Positions 18,658 through 27,928 are shown, counted from the stretch's first letter. The stretch is DNA of 64,000 nt from Lutibacter profundi (GCF_001543325.1 NZ_CP013355.1:2138001-2202000), one strand, 5' to 3'. The notes: a model not told the origin generated them from the sequence alone. Numbers and translations: made by a program.

Positions 18658-19164
18658 ATGAGAAAAATACATATTTTAAAGGCAATTGTAGATTTTGTTT
18701 GGATAGTCTCCATTCCAATAATTCCATTTGCAATTGTAGCCATACCACTTATTTTTTTTATGGATGATTTAGGAGATTTTGATATTAAAATAAATGGTGT
18801 GCTATTAACTTCAAATTCAATTTTATCAAAAGTGTTGATAGTTGTTTCAATAACAGCATTTTTACTAACTTTTTACAGTTTATACCTTTTTAGAAAAGTA
18901 TTGGCCTATTTTTTAAGGTTAAAAATATTTGATAATACTGTTATTTCTTCATTTAATAAAATAGGAAATTTACTGGTGATTTCAGGAATATTGTCTTTAG
19001 CCGTTTCATTCATCTTCACATTATATTTTAAACACAAAATTATTTTTGAAGTAGGGTACGATTCAAAAATATTAATAATTTGCTTTGGATTATTTTTTAT
19101 GATTTTAAGTGAAGTGTTCAAAATATCTAAAGGAATGAAAGAAGAAAATGATTTAACAATTTAA
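18658..19164 (+). CDS. DUF2975 family membrane protein
   Basis: 168 residues with four predicted membrane helices (about 12-34, 55-78, 100-122, 132-152) and little else. The pattern matches the DUF2975 family, small four-helix proteins nearly always encoded next to a short XRE regulator of the YozG type, as here (2-base gap). The function of DUF2975 is not established. The pairing suggests that the membrane protein and the regulator act together, perhaps as a membrane-linked switch. No enzyme motif is seen. Confidence 0.7.
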   Translation: MRKIHILKAIVDFVWIVSIPIIPFAIVAIPLIFFMDDLGDFDIKINGVLLTSNSILSKVLIVVSITAFLLTFYSLYLFRKVLAYFLRLKIFDNTVISSFNKIGNLLVISGILSLAVSFIFTLYFKHKIIFEVGYDSKILIICFGLFFMILSEVFKISKGMKEENDLTI

Positions 19165-19166
19165 CA

Positions 19167-19376
19167 ATGGCTATTATTGTGAATTTAGATGTGATGCTTG
19201 CTACTCGTAAAATGAGGAGTTTAGAGTTGGCTACTAAAATAGGAATTACTCCTGCGAATCTTTCTATTTTAAAATCTGGAAAAGCGAAGGCAATTCGTTT
19301 TTCCACACTGGAAGCAATATGTAAAGAGCTAGATTGCCAACCTGCAGATATTTTAGAGTATGTACCAAATAAATAA
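19167..19376 (+). CDS. Small XRE-family (YozG-like) transcriptional regulator
   Basis: 69 residues, almost entirely one Cro/C1-type helix-turn-helix: LDVMLATRKMRSLELATKIGI leads into the recognition helix TPANLSILKSGKAKAIRF, ending CKELDCQPADILEYVP, the hallmark of the YozG/HTH_26 group. There is no ligand or dimerisation domain. It is translated directly after the DUF2975 protein, whose operon it probably regulates. Confidence 0.85.
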   Translation: MAIIVNLDVMLATRKMRSLELATKIGITPANLSILKSGKAKAIRFSTLEAICKELDCQPADILEYVPNK

Positions 19377-19473
19377 TAGTTTCAACTTTAGTTTTGTTAA
19401 TTTTGAAAACAAATTTGTCATCTGAAACACATTTAGAATGATGGTTTTGATTTTCAACTAAATTTTAAAATTT

Positions 19474-20631
19474 ATGCCTACCTATAAATATCCATATCAA
19501 TCCAAATTACCAACTGTTCCTACATCAATTTTTGCAATTATGAGTCAATTGGCAGCCAAAGAAAATGCATTAAATTTATCACAAGGCTTTCCAGATTTTA
19601 AAAGTGATGAAAAGTTAATTGAATTAGTAAATAAAGCAATGGTAAACGGAAAAAACCAATATGCTCCAATGCCAGGAATTTTTAGTTTAAGGGAAGCTAT
19701 TGCAGAAAAAACAGAAAACATATGTGGTGTCTCTTACAATCCAGATACTGAAATTACAATTACAGCAGGAGCAACTCAAGCCATTTTTACTGTGATTGCA
19801 GCAACAATACAAAAAGATGATGAAGTTATAATTTTTAAACCAGCGTATGATTGCTACGAGCCAAGTATTGAATTGTTTGGAGGAAAAACAATAGCAATAC
19901 AGTTAAACCCTGAAGAGTTTTCAATTAATTGGCAAGAAGTAAAAAGTTTGATTACCGATAAAACGAAGATGATTATTATAAATACACCTCACAATCCATC
20001 AGGTAGAGTTTTATCAAGAGAAGATATGATACAATTGGAGAATTTACTGAGAGATACAAACATACTATTACTAAGTGATGAAGTGTATGAGCATATTATT
20101 TTTGATAAAGAAAAACATCAATCTGCAGCATTGTATCCTGCATTGGTTGAAAGAACTTTTATAATTGCTTCCTTCGGAAAAACCTTTCACAATACAGGTT
20201 GGAAAATGGGATATTGTATTGCACCTACTGAATTGACAAAAGAATTTAGGAAAGTCCACCAATTTAATGTGTTTAGTGTACATCACCCAACGCAAGTAGC
20301 ATTAGCAGAATATTTAAAAACACCTTCTAATTATTTAGAATTAGGTAGTTTTTATCAACACAAAAGAGATTTATTTTTAAGTTTAATAAAAGATTCTCGT
20401 TTTCAATTTAAACCATCAAAAGGAACGTATTTTCAGTTACTAAACTTTAAAAATATAACCGATGAAAGCGATTTTGATTTTGCTGTAAGATTAACAAAAG
20501 AACAAAAAATAGCAGCAATACCAATTTCAGTATTTAACGAAAATAAGTACGACTCTAAAGTTCTTCGATTTTGTTTTGCTAAAACGGATGATACACTAAA
20601 AAAAGCTGCAGAAATAATAAATCGAATTTAA
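19474..20631 (+). CDS. Methionine/glutamine-type aminotransferase (class I, PLP)
   Basis: 385 residues, fold type I aminotransferase. PLP Lys236 lies in ASFGKTFHNTGWKMGY. NTPHNPSGRVL and LSDEVYEHIIFD are the cofactor-binding Asn and Asp/Tyr segments. LNLSQGFPDF and NQYAPMPG at the N-terminus match the YbdL/KAT (glutamine transaminase K-like) group, which transaminates keto-methylthiobutyrate to methionine. A YafV-like omega-amidase gene lies 1.2 kb downstream on the same strand, supporting this reading. The stop overlaps the 3' end of the convergent serine hydrolase gene by 4 bases. Confidence 0.88.
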   Translation: MPTYKYPYQSKLPTVPTSIFAIMSQLAAKENALNLSQGFPDFKSDEKLIELVNKAMVNGKNQYAPMPGIFSLREAIAEKTENICGVSYNPDTEITITAGATQAIFTVIAATIQKDDEVIIFKPAYDCYEPSIELFGGKTIAIQLNPEEFSINWQEVKSLITDKTKMIIINTPHNPSGRVLSREDMIQLENLLRDTNILLLSDEVYEHIIFDKEKHQSAALYPALVERTFIIASFGKTFHNTGWKMGYCIAPTELTKEFRKVHQFNVFSVHHPTQVALAEYLKTPSNYLELGSFYQHKRDLFLSLIKDSRFQFKPSKGTYFQLLNFKNITDESDFDFAVRLTKEQKIAAIPISVFNENKYDSKVLRFCFAKTDDTLKKAAEIINRI

Positions 20632-21788
20632 TGTAAAGCGGCATTAATTTTTAACATAAATTCTCTAATTTTTGAAGGTTGAAGCCACCTTGTTACAATA
20701 ACTAGACTGTTTTCTCGGTCTACTACAATAAAGTTACCACCAAAACCAGCAGCGTAAAAAATATTTTCAGAAAGCCCTTTCCAATGCCTGTTTCCTTTCG
20801 TATTAAGCCACCACATGTACCCATAATTTATAGTTGGTTTTGACGGAGTAATTGCTTTTGAAATCCATTTACTACTTAAAAGTCGCTTACCATTCCAAAC
20901 ACCATCATTTAAAAATAACAACCCAAACCTTGCCATATCTTCTGTAGATATAAAAAGTCCAGCTCCAGAATGACCACCACCAGTAACAGATTTCATATTA
21001 ATTCCATCAATCTCTGTCCAAGCATTATCATAACCAAACCATCTCCAAGTTGTTGAAGCTCCAATTTTATCCATAATATTTTCTTTTAAGACTTGAGGGA
21101 TTGGTTTTCTCCAAACATGAGTTAACGCATACGCAAGTACATTTACACGAACATCATTGTATTCCATAACTGTTCCGGGCTCATGAAGTTCTCTTAGTTT
21201 CCAATCATCTAATCCACCTTTGCTAGGAGGTCTATCAGCCCAATCTTTTCCACCCCAAAGTTCACCAGACCAATCAGAGTTTTGTTGTAATAAATGTTCC
21301 CAAGTAATTTTACTATTGTGATTACCATTAAATGTTCCATCCCAAATATAGTTACCAACTTTATCATGTTCACTAGCAATAAGCTGTTTGTCATAAGCTA
21401 ACCCGGCCACAGTTGATAAGAAACTTTTGGTAACACTAAAAGTCATATCTACTCTATTCGTATTTCCCCATTTAGAAATTATATATCCATTTTTCAAAAT
21501 CATTCCAGCAGGGCCACCACGTTTTTTTGTTGGACCTAATATTTCATGAAATGGTTCTTTTTCAAATCCTTTTAATATTGCAATTCTCAAATCTCTTGAA
21601 CCACTGTATTCGTTCATTTGAGCAAATGAAATGGCTTTAGATAACTTGTTTTTGTCAATTTTATAGTCTGTTGGTTTTTTTTGTTTCCACTCCTTATTTG
21701 CTTGCGGGAAATAATTATTTTTTTGAGCTTGAAGAGATAGTGTGAATACAAAAATAAATAACGAAATTAGAAGATGTGTATTTCTCAT
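20628..21788 (-). CDS. Serine hydrolase, beta-lactamase class C family
   Basis: 386 residues with signal peptide (LLISLFIFVFTLSLQAQ). SVTKSFLS supplies the SxxK nucleophile and base, YNDVRVN the YxN element, and GGGHSGAGLF a region resembling the third motif. The fold family covers class C beta-lactamases, DD-peptidases and esterases, and it is not possible to choose among them. It is convergent with the aminotransferase and divergent from the omega-amidase gene, so it interrupts what would otherwise be a two-gene metabolic unit. Confidence 0.87.
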   Translation of the reverse strand: MRNTHLLISLFIFVFTLSLQAQKNNYFPQANKEWKQKKPTDYKIDKNKLSKAISFAQMNEYSGSRDLRIAILKGFEKEPFHEILGPTKKRGGPAGMILKNGYIISKWGNTNRVDMTFSVTKSFLSTVAGLAYDKQLIASEHDKVGNYIWDGTFNGNHNSKITWEHLLQQNSDWSGELWGGKDWADRPPSKGGLDDWKLRELHEPGTVMEYNDVRVNVLAYALTHVWRKPIPQVLKENIMDKIGASTTWRWFGYDNAWTEIDGINMKSVTGGGHSGAGLFISTEDMARFGLLFLNDGVWNGKRLLSSKWISKAITPSKPTINYGYMWWLNTKGNRHWKGLSENIFYAAGFGGNFIVVDRENSLVIVTRWLQPSKIREFMLKINAALH

Positions 21789-21866
21789 TTTAGATAGATG
21801 TTAAAAAAAAATTAAATTACGAATTAAATTTTAAAACATTCCCTGAAAAAAGTGTAATTTTAGTGG

Positions 21867-22646
21867 ATGCAACCAAAACTTACAATAGCCCTTTTACAAG
21901 CCAATTTAATATGGCACAATGCGGTGCAAAATAGAATTAATTTTTCTAAAAAAATAAATTCAATTTCAGAAACAGTTGATATAATTGTTTTACCTGAAAT
22001 GTTTACAACGGGGTTTAGTATGCACCCCCAGCAAATTGCAGAAACCATGCAAGGCGAAACAATAAAATGGATGCAGCAGTTAGCTTCAGAAAAACAGGCA
22101 GCAATTGTTGGAAGCATTATTATTTCTGAAAACAATACATACTATAACCGGTTTTTGTTTGTGCATCCTTCAGGAAAAATTGATTTCTATAATAAACATC
22201 ATTTATTTACTTTGGCAGGTGAGCATAAAGTGTATACTTCTGGAAATAAAAAATTAATTGTTAATTATAAAGGATGGAAAATTTGCACTCTTATTTGTTA
22301 TGATTTACGATTTCCTGTTTGGGCAAGAAATGTGGAAGATTACGATGTGTTGTTATATGTTGCAAACTGGCCAAAACCAAGAATTTCAGCTTGGGATACT
22401 TTGTTAAAAGCACGTGCAATTGAAAATTTATGCTACACAATTGGAGTAAATAGAGTAGGTGTTGATGCTAATAAATTGGAATATAGCGGGCATTCAGTGG
22501 GGTATGATGGTTTGGGTAAAAAGCTAACACATATTAAAACGAACCTAGAAGATAAAGCAATTATTACTTTAAACAAAAAGCATATTACGGAGGTAAGGAA
22601 TAAGCTTAATTTTTTGAGTGATAAAGATACTTTTGAGATAAAATAA
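21867..22646 (+). CDS. Omega-amidase, nitrilase superfamily (YafV/Nit2-like)
   Basis: 259 residues. The nitrilase triad is visible: Glu44 in LPEMFTTGFSM, Lys110 in YNKHHLF, and Cys144 in LICYDLRFPVWARN. LPEMFTTGFSM and CYDLRFPVW are typical of the YafV/omega-amidase branch, which hydrolyses alpha-ketoglutaramate to 2-oxoglutarate and ammonia. With the aminotransferase upstream this would complete the glutamine transaminase/omega-amidase route that salvages methionine from its keto acid. It is cytoplasmic with no signal peptide. Confidence 0.88.
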   Translation: MQPKLTIALLQANLIWHNAVQNRINFSKKINSISETVDIIVLPEMFTTGFSMHPQQIAETMQGETIKWMQQLASEKQAAIVGSIIISENNTYYNRFLFVHPSGKIDFYNKHHLFTLAGEHKVYTSGNKKLIVNYKGWKICTLICYDLRFPVWARNVEDYDVLLYVANWPKPRISAWDTLLKARAIENLCYTIGVNRVGVDANKLEYSGHSVGYDGLGKKLTHIKTNLEDKAIITLNKKHITEVRNKLNFLSDKDTFEIK

Positions 22647-22653
22647 ATGAAAT

Positions 22654-22734
22654 TTAATAACCCTGAACTTGATTCAGGGTCTCAGCATATATGTCTTTTA
22701 TGAGATACTGAATTGAGTTCAGCTTGGTATTTAA
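22654..22734. repeat. Imperfect palindromic intergenic repeat
   Basis: TTAATAACCCTGAACTTGAT followed by TCAGGGTCTCA pairs imperfectly with TGAGATACTGAATTGAG followed by TTCAGCTTGGTATTTAA. It lies between the convergent omega-amidase and desaturase genes and may serve as a two-way terminator. The wording CTGAACTTGATTCAGGGTCTC is typical of repeats I associate with flavobacterial genomes. Confidence 0.65.
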
Positions 22735-22754
22735 CTTTTATTTTTAGAATAGAA

Positions 22755-23750
22755 TTATAGTATTGGGTTCAACCATTTAAATTCGTATTTGGTATTAGGA
22801 ACAACAATACGTTCAGTAATGCGATACATTCTATCTGGTAATTTCATTAAATAATCTCTTGCTTTTTCAGCTTCAGAAGTTAGGTTTGTAATTTTATCAA
22901 TTTCCCAGATGGTATTTAGTTTTTTAAGAATATCAACATAATCAAAGCCCGTATATACACCTGCTCTTTGTGCAACTACAGAAAATTGGTCAAACAAACT
23001 TCCTTTTGTTTCTCCAGAATGTCTTAAATGCATCGCAGGCATTACAATTTTATGTTTCATCATATATTGAAAAGCCAGCATCATTTCACTTGGATCGTAG
23101 GTGAAAATTTGTTTTACAAATTCAGTATACGCTAAATGATGACGCATTTCATCACCAGCAATAATCCTTGACATTTTTGATAATAAATTATGACCGTTTT
23201 TACGCGCAATTTTAGCAACATTATTATGTGAAATGTAGGTAGCCAATTCTTGAAAACTGGTATAAACAAAATTTTTATAAGGATCACGGGCAGTACCAAT
23301 ATCCATTCCATCAGCAATTAAATGTTGTGTGGTAATTTCAACTTCACGCATATTTACTCTACCTGATAAATACAAATATTTATTTAAAACATCACCATGC
23401 CTATTTTCTTCACCAGTCCAGGCACGTATCCATTTTGCCCAGCCGTTATCTTTTTCTTCATTTCGTGGTTTAGAAATTCCATCAATATCCAATAGCCAAG
23501 ATTCATAGGTTGGCAGCGCTTCTTCTGTAATAGTATCGCCTACTAAAACAGTCCAAAAATCATCATCTAAATCTTTAGATAATTCTCTAATTTCTTTAAC
23601 TTCTTCCATAAAATTTTCGCTTTGAGAATTAGGAAGAAAATCAGTTGGTTGCCAAATTTTTTCTGGAGCTATTAAAAATTTATCTACAAAAGTATCTATA
23701 CTTTTTTCTAGGGTTAGCATCACTTCTAACCTGATATTGTTTAACGACAT
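22755..23750 (-). CDS. Acyl-ACP desaturase (ferritin-like di-iron)
   Basis: 331 residues of the soluble stearoyl-ACP desaturase family (FA_desaturase_2). Di-iron ligands are recognisable in WTGEENRHGDVL and GDEMRHHLAY, the two E-ExxH motifs, with the first Glu expected in the helix before WLLDIDGI. It introduces a cis double bond into acyl chains on acyl carrier protein in the cytosol using O2. The neighbouring PlsC gene, 25 bases upstream on the same strand, suggests a joint role in membrane lipid composition. Confidence 0.92.
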   Translation of the reverse strand: MSLNNIRLEVMLTLEKSIDTFVDKFLIAPEKIWQPTDFLPNSQSENFMEEVKEIRELSKDLDDDFWTVLVGDTITEEALPTYESWLLDIDGISKPRNEEKDNGWAKWIRAWTGEENRHGDVLNKYLYLSGRVNMREVEITTQHLIADGMDIGTARDPYKNFVYTSFQELATYISHNNVAKIARKNGHNLLSKMSRIIAGDEMRHHLAYTEFVKQIFTYDPSEMMLAFQYMMKHKIVMPAMHLRHSGETKGSLFDQFSVVAQRAGVYTGFDYVDILKKLNTIWEIDKITNLTSEAEKARDYLMKLPDRMYRITERIVVPNTKYEFKWLNPIL

Positions 23751-23775
23751 GTTTTTGATTTAGTTTAGTTGTGGC

Positions 23776-24507
23776 CTAAATTACGGAATTTTTAATTGTA
23801 GCCTCTACTTTTTGAAATAAGTCCTCAAATTTCATAGATTTTGCTTCTATTGCTTCGTGAAATTCAAAAGTAATTTTTACACCTAATTCCAATGGAAACA
23901 TCCCTTTGGTATTCAATTTCCAGCAATTGTTAACTGTTACAGGAACAACGTATGCTGATGGCACAAATTTGGTTAGCATTTTTAAGCCATTTTCTGAAAA
24001 TCGTTTGGGAATACCATTCTTACTCCTAGTTCCTTCAGGGAAAATTACTGCAGCGTATTTATTTTGTTCAATGTATTTACCAAATTCTTTGATGGCTGTT
24101 AGAGACTGTCTAGAATCTTTTCTGTCAATTAAAACAGATCCTCCGTGCCTTAAATTATATGAAACACTAGGAATACCTTTTCCTAATTCTATTTTTGAAA
24201 TAAATTTAGGATGCTGTTTTCGTAAATAGCATGATAAAGGAGAAATATCATGCATACTTTGATGGTTTGAAACTACAATTAGAGGAACATTTTTAGGGAT
24301 AGAATATTTATTGATAAACCGAATTCGAGTACCTAAAATATAAAGAAGGTAGGTAAATGTACAATTCATTAAATCTACGGCCATTTTATGACCTCTATAT
24401 TTCCCTATGTTAAAACCAATCCATTGTAAAACATGAAAAACAAGGAGCAAACAGCCATAAAAAAGATAGAATATAGAAGATAGGATGTACGCCAATAGTG
24501 TTTTCAT
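23776..24507 (-). CDS. plsC: 1-acyl-sn-glycerol-3-phosphate acyltransferase
   Basis: 243 residues. An N-terminal membrane segment (about 4-30) is followed by the acyltransferase signature blocks: SNHQSMHDISPL (block I, catalytic His/Asp), GGSVLIDRKDSR (block II) and IFPEGTRSKNG (block III), then VPVTVNNCWK (block IV). It transfers an acyl chain to lysophosphatidate at the inner membrane. It is probably cotranscribed with the acyl-ACP desaturase that follows. Confidence 0.92.
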   Translation of the reverse strand: MKTLLAYILSSIFYLFYGCLLLVFHVLQWIGFNIGKYRGHKMAVDLMNCTFTYLLYILGTRIRFINKYSIPKNVPLIVVSNHQSMHDISPLSCYLRKQHPKFISKIELGKGIPSVSYNLRHGGSVLIDRKDSRQSLTAIKEFGKYIEQNKYAAVIFPEGTRSKNGIPKRFSENGLKMLTKFVPSAYVVPVTVNNCWKLNTKGMFPLELGVKITFEFHEAIEAKSMKFEDLFQKVEATIKNSVI

Positions 24508-24552
24508 AAAATAAAATTACCCTAAACTTTTAAGTTTAAACCGATTTATTAT

Positions 24553-24987
24553 TTAGTTAGAAAACCAACTATGCCAAGGGATTACAGCAAGAATTAATAC
24601 GAGTGCAATTGAGTAATAAATGGCAATTGTTTTAAATTTACTATAGTCAGTATCTTTCTTTTTGTGTTTTGAAAACCCTATTGTAATTAATGCAATTGCA
24701 ATTAATATCATAATTGGATGTTCAACCAAATGTTTTCTTAAAATGCTATTTTTCATAACTTCACCCATTCCATGAGCTTGCATTGATGTAAAATAAGTAG
24801 AATTAAAATAGGCAAAAAACCCAATAATTAATTGAATATGTGCTGTTATTAAAGTGAATAAAGAAATTCGAATATCTTTAGCTTTGAATTCTTTTTTTGT
24901 ACTTAAACCAATAACTGCATTTACTACCGCAATTATTAATATTAATAATACAATATAAGCCCAATAAGAGTGAATCATTTTTGTCAT
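24553..24987 (-). CDS. Conserved four-helix membrane protein of unknown function
   Basis: About 144 residues from the ATG at 24987. An in-frame start at 25011 would add eight residues (MLLLKLTI) before the conserved-looking MTKMIHSYWAY, so it is less likely. Four membrane helices: about 7-28, 44-62, 90-108 and 120-140. His residues occur in MIHSYW, TAHIQL, VEHP and WHSW, which could bind haem, and similar flavobacterial proteins are sometimes labelled cytochrome b-like, but I see no proof. It is divergent from the secreted endonuclease gene. Confidence 0.65.
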   Translation of the reverse strand: MTKMIHSYWAYIVLLILIIAVVNAVIGLSTKKEFKAKDIRISLFTLITAHIQLIIGFFAYFNSTYFTSMQAHGMGEVMKNSILRKHLVEHPIMILIAIALITIGFSKHKKKDTDYSKFKTIAIYYSIALVLILAVIPWHSWFSN

Positions 24988-25116
24988 AATAGTTAGTTTT
25001 AGTAGCAACAAATGTACTAAAATAAAACTAATTTTATATGTTAAAATATGCGCGTTATTATATATATTGATAAATAAATAATAAGTTTGTAACTAATTTA
25101 ATAAATACACATATAG

Positions 25117-27825
25117 GTGAGAAAACTACTTAATTTTATATTTCTATTTTTATTTATCATTCCGTTTTATGGGCAAATTCAATCTTATTATAATGGATTA
25201 GATTTAACTAAAACAGGGAATGATTTATTTTTAGAATTGGCAGGCAGACTTGAAGCCACACATACGGCGATACCTTATACAGGGTCTCCAGTAGATGTGT
25301 GGGATGCTTGTAAACAGGCTGATGAAGATCCAGATATCAATACAAATTTATTGTTAATTTATGGATTTAATGATAATGATGGAATTCCAAGTACTGATAG
25401 AACAAGAAATAAAAACTTACAAGATACGGGAAGTGGAGTATCAGGTGTTTGGAATAGAGAGCATGTTTTTGCAAAATCATTAGCCAATCCAACTTTTGGC
25501 ACTGATGAACCTGGCCCAGGTACAGATGTTCACAATTTAAGGCCTGCAGATAGAGATAGAAATTCTTCTCGCTCAAATAGAAAATTTACTGATGGTACAG
25601 GAAATTCGGGTATCATATCAGCGAATGGAGGTTGGTATCCTGGAGATGAATGGAAAGGAGATGTAGCTCGTATTATTATGTATATGTACACGAGATACCA
25701 TGGGAATGGTTCTTTAGTGGCAGAAACGAGTTGTTTACCAAAAAATGTAGGCTTTGGTACCGAGTTAGCCATAGATCCAAACATGGTAGATTTATTTTTA
25801 AAATGGAATGTTGAAGACCCTGTTTCTCCATTTGAAGCAAATAGAAATGAAGTCCTTTTTGGAATTCAAGGAAATAGAAATCCATTTATAGATAACCCTT
25901 ATTTGGCAACAATAATTTGGGGAGGATTAACAGCTGAAGACAAATGGTGGGCTAACAATTCCTCAGATACTGAAGCTCCAACAGCTCCAACAAACTTGAT
26001 AGCTTCTAATATTTTAGATGATTCTTTTGATATTAGTTGGGATTCTTCTACGGATAATGTAGGTGTTTTTGATTATTTAATATATGTAGATGGTGTTTAT
26101 TTACAATCAGTAACTTCTACTTCTGTAACAATAGTAAACTTAAGCCCAAATACAAATTATAATATTACAATTAAAGCTAGAGATGCAGCATCAAACCTTT
26201 CTGCTGAAAGTACTGTACTTAGCGTAGTAACTTTAGAGGGCCCAAAAATTTTACTAGTGGAAGATTTTGGAGATTGTTCACAATTATCTTTTTTTACATT
26301 TAATGAGGCAAGTAATAAAGATTGGGGTTGTGAAACTCAGTTTGGAGAAAATAATTCCGGTTCTATGGGGATTAATGGATATCAAGAAGATGTGTTAAGT
26401 AAAGATTGGTTAATTACAAATAATCCAATTAACTTTGATGTAGAAACTGGAGAAAAAATAAGTTTTTATACTGATGCAGCATACGGTTCAACACCTTTAG
26501 AATTAGTATATTCTTCAGATTATGATGGCTCAGGTAATCCAAGTGATTATACTTGGGCACAGGTTCCAAATGTTACTATTCCAATACATTCTAATGGTAG
26601 TGGAACCGAAGAAGTTTATACTTTTACAGATGTAGACATTAGCACTATAACAGGGACTGTGTATTTTGCATTTAAATATTATTCTAATGGAAGTCCAACT
26701 AGATGGACTGTTGATAGTTTTGAAATTATTGCAGATAATGACAATCCAGATATGGATGGTGATGGCGTTTTGAATGTAAACGATTTGTGTCCAAATACTC
26801 CAGCAGGAGAAACAGTAGATGTAAACGGATGCTCAAATGGGCAATTAGATGACGATAATGATGGTGTTCAAAATAGTGAAGATTTATGTTCTAATACTCC
26901 AAGCGGAGAAGCTGTAGATGCAAATGGATGTTCAAATAGTCAATTAGACGATGATGGAGACGGGGTAATGGATAATTTAGATTTGTGTCCGAATACACCA
27001 ACAGGAGAGGTTGTTAACTCAGAAGGTTGTTCAAACGGACAATTAGACGATGATGGAGATGGAGTTCAAAACAGCAATGATTTATGCCCAAACACCACTC
27101 TAGGAGTAACAGTAGATGCTACAGGGTGTTTCACCTTACCCGAGGACAATTTTAATGTTCAAGTAATTAGTGAAACCTGTCCAGATAAAAACAACGGCCA
27201 GTTAGTTATCACAGCTCAAACAGTTCAAAATTATGCCGTAACAATTAATGGTACAGCTTATACTTTTACCGATAGTTTAACCGTTGATAGTTTAGCTCCG
27301 GGAATGTATAATTTTTGTATTACCGTTACAGGAGAAACCTATGAGCAGTGTTTTGTTGTGGAAGTTATAGCAGGGGTTACCGTATCGGGAAAATCAAGCG
27401 TAAGTTCAAATAGAGCCACCATAGAGATAGCAGAAGGCACGGCACCATTTATTATTTATGTAAATGGGCAAGAGGTATTGGAAACAAACTCACCGGTATT
27501 TAATGTTGAAGTAAAACACGGAGATTTATTAGAGGTAAAAACGTCAAAATCTTGTGAGGGGGTTTACAGTAAAACAATAGCATTATTAGAAGGTATTGTT
27601 GCATATCCAAATCCAACAAGTGGTGTTTTAGAGATAGCCTTACCAGTTTCACAGAAAGAGGTAACAATAAGTTTGTACAGTATCCATTCACAATTAATAT
27701 CAAGAAAGGTATATCCAATAATAAATGGAAAAGTACAGTTAAATATCGCAAACAAACCAATAGGGTTGTATATAGTAAAAGTACAATTAGATAAACCAGT
27801 TGTATTAAAGATTATTAAAAATTAA
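25117..27825 (+). CDS. Type IX-secreted multidomain endonuclease I
   Basis: 902 residues from a GTG start that directly precedes the signal peptide (LLNFIFLFLFIIPFYG). Order: endonuclease I domain (about 20-285) with the metal-finger His in WNREHVFAKS and Asn/Arg in VHNLRPADRDRNSSRSN; fibronectin III domain (about 285-375); choice-of-anchor type beta domain (about 378-545); four thrombospondin type 3-like calcium repeats (DxDxDGVxxxxDLCPNTP, about 548-680); a beta domain; and a type IX sorting domain (about 828-902) beginning YPNPTSGVLEI and ending VLKIIKN. The protein should be exported and surface-attached or released, degrading extracellular DNA or RNA. It is a single gene followed by a terminator. 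Confidence 0.93.
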   Translation: MRKLLNFIFLFLFIIPFYGQIQSYYNGLDLTKTGNDLFLELAGRLEATHTAIPYTGSPVDVWDACKQADEDPDINTNLLLIYGFNDNDGIPSTDRTRNKNLQDTGSGVSGVWNREHVFAKSLANPTFGTDEPGPGTDVHNLRPADRDRNSSRSNRKFTDGTGNSGIISANGGWYPGDEWKGDVARIIMYMYTRYHGNGSLVAETSCLPKNVGFGTELAIDPNMVDLFLKWNVEDPVSPFEANRNEVLFGIQGNRNPFIDNPYLATIIWGGLTAEDKWWANNSSDTEAPTAPTNLIASNILDDSFDISWDSSTDNVGVFDYLIYVDGVYLQSVTSTSVTIVNLSPNTNYNITIKARDAASNLSAESTVLSVVTLEGPKILLVEDFGDCSQLSFFTFNEASNKDWGCETQFGENNSGSMGINGYQEDVLSKDWLITNNPINFDVETGEKISFYTDAAYGSTPLELVYSSDYDGSGNPSDYTWAQVPNVTIPIHSNGSGTEEVYTFTDVDISTITGTVYFAFKYYSNGSPTRWTVDSFEIIADNDNPDMDGDGVLNVNDLCPNTPAGETVDVNGCSNGQLDDDNDGVQNSEDLCSNTPSGEAVDANGCSNSQLDDDGDGVMDNLDLCPNTPTGEVVNSEGCSNGQLDDDGDGVQNSNDLCPNTTLGVTVDATGCFTLPEDNFNVQVISETCPDKNNGQLVITAQTVQNYAVTINGTAYTFTDSLTVDSLAPGMYNFCITVTGETYEQCFVVEVIAGVTVSGKSSVSSNRATIEIAEGTAPFIIYVNGQEVLETNSPVFNVEVKHGDLLEVKTSKSCEGVYSKTIALLEGIVAYPNPTSGVLEIALPVSQKEVTISLYSIHSQLISRKVYPIINGKVQLNIANKPIGLYIVKVQLDKPVVLKIIKN

Positions 27826-27896
27826 TAAAACAAATGTCATTCCCTGCTTGGCTTGGAATTTTAAGGAATAAATAGCACATAAACTGTGATGTTAAT

Positions 27897-27928
27897 AAAA
27901 TAGCTTGGGTTGTAACCCAAGCTATTTT
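27897..27928 (+). terminator. Terminator downstream of the endonuclease gene
   Basis: AAAATAGCTTGGGTT and AACCCAAGCTATTTT form a perfect 15-base-pair stem with a GT loop, followed by AATTTT. Confidence 0.8.
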
